Shown: one piece after another, positions 57,882 to 64,000 of the stretch
Position numbering within the stretch: the stretch's first letter is position 1
Layout: each line of letters opens with the position of its first letter
From: RPQJ01 sp963706755
GTDB taxonomy: Bacteria > Pseudomonadota > Gammaproteobacteria > Steroidobacterales > Steroidobacteraceae
Length of the DNA: 64,000 bases
Direction of reading: 5' to 3'
Assembly: GCA_963706755.1 (NCBI GenBank)
Contig: CAVPNH010000003.1
Location: 62,001 to 126,000 of the forward strand
Position numbers and translations under genes: made by a program
The notes under the pieces: model-generated
Told to the model about the DNA's origin: nothing
Databases searched by the model: none
The model's input: the letters and a program-made list of their open reading frames with translations, nothing else

Positions 57882-59037
57882 CGATCCAATCTCCTCAGCC
57901 GCTCGCCAGCGGCGTCAAGTGTTGCCTCGCCCTTGGCGAAACAGAATCGCACGACCCGGGCGGGCAGAGCATGCGTTGAAAATACCGATATGGGGATCGC
58001 CGCGACGCCGATCTCGCGCGTGAGCCAGCGGGCGAACTCGACGTCCGGCAGTTCGCTCACCGCGGAATAGTCGGCGAGCTGGAAGTAGGTTCCCGCCGTG
58101 GGCGCGAATCGCAGCGGCGTTTGCGACAGCAGGCGGCAGAAGTGATCCCGCTTCGCCTGGTAGAACGCGGGCAGCTCGAGATGGTGCGCGGGGCACTCCA
58201 CGAGGAAGTCGGCGAGACCGGCCTGGATCGGCGTCGCCACCGCAAACTGCACGAACTGGTGCACCTTGCGGAACTCGGTGGTGAGTGCGGAGGCGCCACG
58301 CAATAGCCGACCTTCCAGCCCGTGGCGTGGTAGGTCTTGCCGAAGGACGACACCACGAAGCTGCGCGCGGCCAGCTCGTCGTGCCCGAGCACGCTCGCAT
58401 GCCCCCGCCCGTCGAACACCATGTGCTCGTAGACCTCGTCCGACAGCACGCGGGCGGCCGTGGGGCGCAGGATCCGGGCCAGCGCGTCGAGATCCGCCTG
58501 CGACCAGACCGCGCCGCTCGGGTTGTGCGGCGAGTTCACGACCACGAGTCGCGTGCGCGGCGAGATTGCGTCGGCGACTCGATCCCAGTCCACGGAGAAT
58601 GCCGGCGGCCGGAGCGGAACGCGCACGACCCGCCCACCGGCCAGTTCGACCGCCGGTTCGTAGGAATCGTAGGCCGGCTCGAGCAGGATCACCTCGTCGC
58701 CGGGCCGCACCACTGCCTGGATCGCGCAGAAGAGCGCCTCCGTTCCGCCCGAGGTCACGGTGACCTCGTCGCCCACCGACACGTTGCGTCCATACAGGTC
58801 GCGGATCTTTTCCGCGATCGCCTCGCAGAGTGCCGGCCAGCCCGCCATCGGCGCGTACTGGTTGCGGCCCGCGCGCATGTGTGCCGCCACGAGGTCCACG
58901 AGGCGCGCGGGCGGGTCGAAGTCGGGGAATCCCTGCGACAGGTTGATCGCACCGCACTCGGCGGCGAGCCGCGACATCACGGTGAAGATCGTGGTGCCGA
59001 CGCGCGGCAGCTTCGATTCGATTGCGGGACGCGTCAC
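57878..59037 (-). CDS. Methionine/2-oxo-4-methylthiobutanoate aminotransferase (YbdL/KAT-like), one frame break
   Basis: Type I PLP aminotransferase of about 385 residues from a GTG at 59037 (VTRPAIESKLPRVGTTIFTV). Motifs: INLSQGFPDFDPPARLVDLV, VTSGGTEALFCAIQAVVRPG, VVVNSPHNPSGAVWSQADLD, SDEVYEHMVFDGRGHASVLG and SSFGKTYHATGWKVGYCVAP (PLP lysine). After a break near 58295 it continues FRKVHQFVQFAVATPIQAGL to RLRRLDR. It pairs with the omega-amidase, the known partnership for glutamine-dependent methionine salvage. A kynurenine or glutamine transaminase name would also fit. Confidence 0.9.
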
Positions 59038-59125
59038 GCTGCGCACTCGACCGGCTGCGGGACCGGGAGGGCCCGGGAGGCCGTCGCGCCGCAGGGACGC
59101 GGCGCGCGAGCCTCCAGGGATGGAT

Positions 59126-59905
59126 TCACGGCGTGCCTCCCGGGCCCTGCCCGGGCCCGGAGCCGGCATGCACAGCCGCCATCGCCGCACCGATGATGCC
59201 GGCGTCGTTGCGGAAGCTCGCCGGCACGATCTCGGCGCGGCTCGTGAGCAGCGGGCCGAAATAGTCCCAGTTCTCCGTCACGCCGCCGCCGATGATGAAG
59301 AGGTCCGGCCAGAGCAGCATGTGGTAGGCCGCGAGCACCTCGTTCACCGCCGCAGCCCACTCGGTCCAGCCGAGCCCCCGGTCGGTCCTGACCTTTGCCG
59401 AGGCGCGGTGCTCCGCCTCCTCGCCCCGCAGTTCGAGGTGGCCGAGTTCGGTGTTCGGCAGCAAGCGACCGTCGACGAAGATCGCGCTGCCGATGCCGGT
59501 GCCGAACGTGAGCACCATCACCGTTCCGCCGCGCCCCCGGCCCGCGCCGAGCGTCATCTCCGCCACGCCCGCCGCGTCGGCATCGTTGAGGAACGCCACT
59601 GGACGGCCGATCCGGGCCGCGAGCAGGCCCTGCACGTCCGTGCCGATCCATCGCGGGTCCACGTTGGCCGCCGTCCAGGCCCTGCCCTGCCGGGTGACCG
59701 CCGGAAACGCGAGGCCTACGGCGCCGGTGGAGGGAAGTTCACGCGCCATGGATGCAAGCTGGTCGAGCACCTCGGCCGGGGCGGCGCCCCCGGGCGTAGG
59801 TCGCCTAAGGATGGCTCCGGCAATCCCGCCAGTGCCCGGGTTCACGAGCCCGGCCTTCACGAAGGAACCGCCGACGTCGAAGGCGAGCACCGGCGACTCC
59901 TGCAT
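59126..59905 (-). CDS. ppgK: Polyphosphate glucokinase (ROK family)
   Basis: Phosphorylates glucose using polyphosphate (and often ATP). 259 residues. LAFDVGGSFVKAGLV is the phosphate-binding loop, VAFLNDADAAGVAEMTLGAG the second, VLTFGTGIGSAIFVDG the third, and ELGHLELRGEEAEHRASAKV and LLWPDLFIIGGGVTENWDYF are characteristic of the polyphosphate-using subgroup. It lacks the ROK zinc-finger motif, as polyphosphate glucokinases do. It starts six bases after potI, so it is probably on the pot transcript. Confidence 0.88.
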   Translation of the reverse strand: MQESPVLAFDVGGSFVKAGLVNPGTGGIAGAILRRPTPGGAAPAEVLDQLASMARELPSTGAVGLAFPAVTRQGRAWTAANVDPRWIGTDVQGLLAARIGRPVAFLNDADAAGVAEMTLGAGRGRGGTVMVLTFGTGIGSAIFVDGRLLPNTELGHLELRGEEAEHRASAKVRTDRGLGWTEWAAAVNEVLAAYHMLLWPDLFIIGGGVTENWDYFGPLLTSRAEIVPASFRNDAGIIGAAMAAVHAGSGPGQGPGGTP

Positions 59906-59911
59906 GCGGTG

Positions 59912-60781
59912 TCAGCCCTTCTTCAGGCTCTCGATCATCTGCTGGTTGGCCGCAAGCGCCATCTGTGAGTCGCGATCGCGGATCTTCTGCTGCCGCGTCA
60001 TCGTGAATCCGGCGATCGCGACCCCGATGGTGACGACGCCAACCAGGATCGTCGCGAGTGCGTTGATGTCCGGGCTCACGCCGAGCCGCACCTTGGAAAA
60101 AATCACCATGGGCAGCGTGGTCGAGCCCGGCCCCGCGACGAAGCTGGTGATCACGAGGTCGTCGAGCGAAAGCGTGAAGGCGAGCAGCCAGCCCGACAGC
60201 AGCGCCGGGAAGATGATCGGCAGCGTGATCAGGAAGAACACCCTGGACGGCCGCGCGCCCAGGTCCATGGCGGCCTCCTCGAGCGAGTCATCCATCTGCG
60301 ACAGGCGCGACTGCACGATGACCGTGACGAACGCCATGGTGAACGTGATGTGCGAGATCACGATGGTGGTCATGCCGCGGCCGGCCGGCCAGCCGATCAA
60401 CTGCTCCATCGTGACGAACAGCAGCAGCAGCGACAGGCCCGTGATCACCTCGGGCATGACGAGTGGCGCGGTCGTGAGGCCGGACAGCAGCGTCCGGCCC
60501 CGGAATGGCCCGAAGCGCGACAGCACCATGCCCGCAAGCGTGCCGAGGACGACGGCGAGCGTCGCCGAACTCGCCGCGACCTTGAGGCTGAGCCACGCCG
60601 CGCCCAGGATCTGGTCGTTGTGGAGCAACTCGCCGTACCACTTGGTCGAGAACCCCGCCCACACCGTGACGAGCTTCGACTCGTTGAACGAGTAGACGAT
60701 GAGCGAGCCGATCGGGATGTAGAGGAACGCGAATCCCACGATCAGCGCGAACAGCCGGAACCACGAGCGGCCCTGCATCAT
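59912..60781 (-). CDS. potI: Putrescine/polyamine ABC transporter permease PotI
   Basis: 289 residues, six membrane helices. FALIVGFAFLYIPIGSLIVY opens the protein, and the permease loop EEAAMDLGARPSRVFFLITL-P (EAA motif) contacts the ATPase. Other blocks are NDQILGAAWLSLKVAASSAT and SLDDLVITSFVAGPGSTTLP, typical of PotI. The start overlaps potH by four bases (ATGA). Confidence 0.93.
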   Translation of the reverse strand: MMQGRSWFRLFALIVGFAFLYIPIGSLIVYSFNESKLVTVWAGFSTKWYGELLHNDQILGAAWLSLKVAASSATLAVVLGTLAGMVLSRFGPFRGRTLLSGLTTAPLVMPEVITGLSLLLLFVTMEQLIGWPAGRGMTTIVISHITFTMAFVTVIVQSRLSQMDDSLEEAAMDLGARPSRVFFLITLPIIFPALLSGWLLAFTLSLDDLVITSFVAGPGSTTLPMVIFSKVRLGVSPDINALATILVGVVTIGVAIAGFTMTRQQKIRDRDSQMALAANQQMIESLKKG

Positions 60782-61692
60782 CGGTGCAGCCCTCCGCCCG
60801 CTTCCGCGTCCTGGGCACGCTGGTAGTACATGATCGGGATCACCAGGAACATGAGCAGCGCGATCGCGACCGCGCTCGCCACCGGCCAGTCACGATTGTT
60901 GAAGAACTCTGTCCAGAGCACCTTGCCGATCATCAGCATGCCCGGATCGCCTAGCAGCGAGGGAATCACGAACTCGCCGACGGCCGGGATGAACACCAGC
61001 AGGCAGCCCGCGATGATGCCCGGCACGGAGAGCGGCACCGTGATCTTCATGAAGGCCTGCCACGGCCGGCAACCGAGGTCGGAAGCCGCCTCGAGCAGCG
61101 TCAGGTCCATCTTCTCGAGGTTCGCGTACAGCGGCAGGATCATGAACGGCAGGTACGAGTACACGATCCCCACGTACACGGCGAAGTCGGTCTGCAGCAT
61201 GTGGATCGGCTCGTGGATGATCCCGAGCCACATGAGCAGGTTGTTCAGCAGTCCGTTGTTCTTCAGGATGCCGATCCACGCGTACACGCGCAGCAGGAAC
61301 GACGTCCAGAACGGCAGCACCACCATCAGCATGAGGATGTTGCGCGTGGACGGGCTGCTGCGCGCGATCGAGTAGGCGATCGGATACCCGATGAGCAGGC
61401 ACAGCACCGTCGACACTCCCGCCACGAAGATGGAGTTCAGGTACGCCCGCCAGTAGAGGTTGTCCTCGACCAGGAAGGCGAAGTTGCCGAAGTTGAGCTG
61501 GATCTGCAGGGCTTTCTCGGACACCCAGTGGATCAGCGGCTGGTAGGGCGGCATCGAGATCTGCGCGTCCGAGAAGCTGATCTTCAGCACGATCACGAAC
61601 GGCACCAGGAAGAACAGCAACAGCCACAGGTACGGCACCGCGGTGACGAGGTTGGTGCCCGTCAGCCCGAGGCGCTTCATGACCCGCTTCAC
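60778..61692 (-). CDS. potH: Putrescine/polyamine ABC transporter permease PotH
   Basis: 304 residues from a GTG at 61692 that overlaps the potG stop (GTGA); an ATG four codons in (61680) is possible. Six helices, with LVTAVPYLWLLLFFLVPFVI, SDAQISMPPYQPLIHWVSEK, VLPFWTSFLLRVYAWIGILK and the EAA loop LEAASDLGCRPWQAFMKITV. It forms the membrane channel with PotI. Confidence 0.94.
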   Translation of the reverse strand: MKRVMKRLGLTGTNLVTAVPYLWLLLFFLVPFVIVLKISFSDAQISMPPYQPLIHWVSEKALQIQLNFGNFAFLVEDNLYWRAYLNSIFVAGVSTVLCLLIGYPIAYSIARSSPSTRNILMLMVVLPFWTSFLLRVYAWIGILKNNGLLNNLLMWLGIIHEPIHMLQTDFAVYVGIVYSYLPFMILPLYANLEKMDLTLLEAASDLGCRPWQAFMKITVPLSVPGIIAGCLLVFIPAVGEFVIPSLLGDPGMLMIGKVLWTEFFNNRDWPVASAVAIALLMFLVIPIMYYQRAQDAEAGGGLHR

Positions 61693-62834
61693 TTCGTCAC
61701 CACCACCGGGCTCGTGGAGTGCCAGCTCAGGTAGACACGCTCGTCCCAGGTGACCCTGTCGTCGACGTGGCGGTAGACGTTCGGCTGGGTGACGCGCACG
61801 ATCTTTCCGGAGTCGAGCTTGAGCAGGTAGATGGACATGTCGCCCATGTAGGCGATGTCCCTCACCACGGCGCTCGTCCAGTTGTCGGGCGTCGCGGGCT
61901 TTTCCCGGCCGAGCAGGATCTTCTCCGGCCGCACCGCCGCCCAGACGGTCGCCCCAGGCGCGGAGCTCACGCCGTGGTCGACGTAGACCGGCGTGTCCAG
62001 GTCGTCGCACTGGATGCGCACGTACGACGGCTCGTCCTCGACCAGCCGGCCCTCGAACATGTTCACCGAGCCGATGAACTCCGCGACGAAACGGGAGCTC
62101 GGGTACTCGTAGATTTCGCTCGGCGTGCCGACCTGCACGATCTCGCCGTGGTTCATGAGGCCGATGCGGCTCGACAGCGTCATCGCCTCTTCCTGGTCGT
62201 GGGTCACGACGACGAACGTGACGCCCAGCGTTTCCTGGATGTTGATGAGCTCGAACTGCGTGTGCTCGCGCAGCTTCTTGTCGAGCGCCGCGAGCGGCTC
62301 GTCGAGCAGCAGCAGCTTCGGCTTCTTGACCAGCGAACGGGCGAGCGCCACGCGCTGCCGCTGGCCGCCGGACAACTGGTGCGGCTTGCGCTTGGCGAAC
62401 TGCCCGAGCTTGACGAGCTCGAGCATCTCCGTGACGCGGCGCGCGATCTCGGACTTCGCCAGGCCCTCCTGCTTCAGCCCGAACGCGACGTTCTGCTCCA
62501 CCGTCATGTGCGGGAAGATCGCGTACGACTGGAACATCATGTTGACCGGCCGCTCGTAGGGCGGGATGGCCGTCATGTCCACGCCGTCGATGAAGATGCG
62601 GCCCGCCGTCGGCCGCTCGAAGCCCGCAAGCATCCTGAGCAGCGTCGTCTTGCCGCAGCCCGAGGCGCCGAGCAGGCAGAAGATCTCCTTCTTGTAGATG
62701 TCGAGCGTGACGTCGTCGACGGCGACGAAGTCGCCGAACTTCTTCGTCACCTTCTCGATGCGCACGTAGGGCTTCGCATCGGGATCGGTCCACGGCTCGA
62801 ACTTCTGCTGGGTCGCGCGGGGTGAGGTGGCCAT
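61689..62834 (-). CDS. potG: Polyamine ABC transporter ATP-binding protein PotG
   Basis: 381 residues. Walker A GASGCGKTTLLRML, Q-loop MMFQSYAIFPHMTVEQN, signature LSGGQRQRVALARSL, Walker B LLLLDEPLAALDKK and switch His in VVTHDQEEAMTLSSRIGLMN. The C-terminal TOBE domain (VWAAVRPEKILLGREKPATP) is the usual regulatory part. It powers PotH/PotI import from PotF. Separated from potF by 129 bases that hold a hairpin. Confidence 0.95.
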   Translation of the reverse strand: MATSPRATQQKFEPWTDPDAKPYVRIEKVTKKFGDFVAVDDVTLDIYKKEIFCLLGASGCGKTTLLRMLAGFERPTAGRIFIDGVDMTAIPPYERPVNMMFQSYAIFPHMTVEQNVAFGLKQEGLAKSEIARRVTEMLELVKLGQFAKRKPHQLSGGQRQRVALARSLVKKPKLLLLDEPLAALDKKLREHTQFELINIQETLGVTFVVVTHDQEEAMTLSSRIGLMNHGEIVQVGTPSEIYEYPSSRFVAEFIGSVNMFEGRLVEDEPSYVRIQCDDLDTPVYVDHGVSSAPGATVWAAVRPEKILLGREKPATPDNWTSAVVRDIAYMGDMSIYLLKLDSGKIVRVTQPNVYRHVDDRVTWDERVYLSWHSTSPVVVTK

Positions 62835-62904
62835 GGGATCTCGTCGTTACGTGACGTAGCGTTTATAGCCCAGCCGACGACCAATGGGTAGGCCGGAAAC
62901 GAGG

Positions 62905-62938
62905 CGGGGCGGCCGGAGGAATGCCCCCGACCGCCCCG
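62905..62938 (-). promoter_or_regulatory. Strong hairpin between potF and potG
   Basis: CGGGGCGG (62905-62912) pairs with CCGCCCCG (62931-62938) around an 18-base centre. It lies 25 bases after the potF stop, has no T run, and is placed where a 3' stabiliser would let the binding-protein gene be expressed above the membrane genes. Confidence 0.5.
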
Positions 62939-62963
62939 CGGTCCAACCAGGCCCCGGTGAGGC

Positions 62964-64000
62964 TTACTTGCCGGTCGTGAAGCGCGTCCAGGTGCGGTTC
63001 AGGAGCCGCGTGAAATCGGGGGACCGTGCCAGGTTCGGGAACAGCTTGGCCATGGTCTCGGGTGGCGGATAGACGCCCGGGTCGTCGCGGACCGCGGGAT
63101 CCAGCAGCGCCACCGATGCGGCATTGCCGTTCGCGTAGTGCACCAGGTTCGAGTTCGCGGCCGCCACCTCGGGCCTCATCATGTAGTTGATGAAGGCATG
63201 GGCGTTGTCCGGGTGCGGCGCATCCGCCGGGATCGCGTAGTTGTCGAACCAGATGATGGTGCCATCCTTCGGAACGCTGAGCGCGATCTCGACTCCCTGA
63301 CCGGCGTCGATGGCGCGCTGCTTGGCCATGAGGATGTCACCGCTCCAGCCGAGCACGACGCACAGCTCGCCGTTGGCGAGCGAGTCGATGTACTGGGAGC
63401 TGTGGATCATGCGGATGTAGGGACGGATCTTCATCAGCAGGTCTTCAGCCAGCTTCAGGTCGTCCGGGTTCTCGCTGTTCGGATCCTTGCCGAGGTAGGC
63501 AAGCGCGACGCCGACGACCTCATCCGGCGCGTCGAGGACGGAAATGCCGCAGTCCTTGAATTTGGCCGCCCACTTCGGATCGAAGAGCAGGGTCCAGCTG
63601 TCCACCGGCGCCTTGGGATCGATCGCCTGGACTTTCTTGACGTTGTAGCCGATGCCGTCCGTGCCCCACATGTGGTTCACGGCGTACTGGTTGCCCGGAT
63701 CGTGCCGCTCGAGCCGCTGCAGGATGTTCGGGTCGAGGTTCTTCCAGTTCGGCAGCTTGGATCGGTCGAGCTTGCGGAACACGCCGGCCTTGATCTGAAT
63801 TTCGAGGAACGAGGCCGACGGAACCACGACGTCATAGCCCGTGTTGCCCGCGAGGAGCTTGGTCTGCAGCACCTCGTTGTTGTCGAAAACGTCGTAGTTG
63901 ACCTTGATGCCGGTTTCCTTTGTGAAGGCCTTCAGCATCTCCGGGTCGATGTAGTCCGACCAGTTGTAGACATTGACCACCTTCTCCTCGGCAGGAGCGG
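62964..64000 (-). CDS. potF: Polyamine ABC transporter substrate-binding protein PotF, start outside the window
   Basis: At least 345 residues of the mature periplasmic protein. The reading frame is still open at the window edge (APAEEKVVNVYNWSDYIDPE), so the signal peptide and the first few residues are missing. Ligand-site blocks are NVYNWSDYIDPEMLKAFTKE, NHMWGTDGIGYNVKKVQAID, YIDSLANGELCVVLGWSGDI and IIWFDNYAIPADAPHPDNAH, as in PotF/SpuD. It binds putrescine or spermidine and delivers it to PotGHI. Confidence 0.95.
   Translation of the reverse strand, partial: APAEEKVVNVYNWSDYIDPEMLKAFTKETGIKVNYDVFDNNEVLQTKLLAGNTGYDVVVPSASFLEIQIKAGVFRKLDRSKLPNWKNLDPNILQRLERHDPGNQYAVNHMWGTDGIGYNVKKVQAIDPKAPVDSWTLLFDPKWAAKFKDCGISVLDAPDEVVGVALAYLGKDPNSENPDDLKLAEDLLMKIRPYIRMIHSSQYIDSLANGELCVVLGWSGDILMAKQRAIDAGQGVEIALSVPKDGTIIWFDNYAIPADAPHPDNAHAFINYMMRPEVAAANSNLVHYANGNAASVALLDPAVRDDPGVYPPPETMAKLFPNLARSPDFTRLLNRTWTRFTTGK

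Overview
The window is about 95% coding, roughly 68-70% G+C, and reads as chromosome from a gammaproteobacterium of the Steroidobacteraceae/Woeseiaceae/Xanthomonadales type. This placement is an inference from gene content: cysJIHG, icd-aceK, a TolQ/ExbB-ExbD-ExbD-AgmX cluster, cusCBA-copA and potFGHI. I see no phage, IS, CRISPR, rRNA or tRNA, and no gene-free stretch longer than about 200 bases.

Layout. 1-1606: 3' part of a TonB-dependent receptor (+). 1653-7373: assimilatory sulfite reduction operon cysJ-cysI-cysH-cysG (-). 7510-7818: small zinc-ribbon-like protein. 7969-17270: nine-gene minus-strand operon (TlpA-like thioredoxin, exported helper proteins, a 1067-residue TPR protein, ExbB/TolQ, two ExbD/TolR, an AgmX/PglI-type TonB-like protein). 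It is preceded by a clear cyclic-di-GMP-I (GEMM-I) riboswitch with its own promoter. 17449-19857: apbE flavin transferase and a Trm112-N2227 methyltransferase fusion. 19869-31290: an extracytoplasmic redox island (Tat-exported DUF1501-like protein, LamG/cytochrome lipoprotein, single-haem protein, HzsA-related lipoprotein, two outer-membrane barrels, TlpA, DUF4266, DUF3570). 31287-33981: polyphosphate:AMP phosphotransferase and agmatine deiminase. 34032-42791: copper/silver efflux operon (Cys/His-rich exported protein, cusC, cusB, cusA, copA). 42913-44133: sialidase-fold lipoprotein. 44246-48808: icd, aceK and an ArnT-like glycosyltransferase. 48914-51886: an exported kinase-like protein followed by an exported phosphatase that carries a degenerate second kinase-like domain. 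51897-64000: long minus-strand run (potFGHI, polyphosphate glucokinase, methionine aminotransferase, omega-amidase, Cys/Met lyase, CadC-like TPR regulator, nucleotide-transporter-like protein).

The two observations I rate highest are the kinase/phosphatase-pseudokinase pair (48914-51886) and the c-di-GMP riboswitch controlling a Ton-like energy-transduction operon (7969-17390).

Caution for any user: about 15 genes, including core ones (icd, aceK, cysI, cysH, cysG), are broken by +1/-1 frame changes while conserved protein sequence continues across the break in another frame. Where I could work out the shift by eye, removing one extra base usually restores the family sequence. I therefore treat these as uncorrected sequencing indels, not pseudogenes, and give the span of the whole gene.
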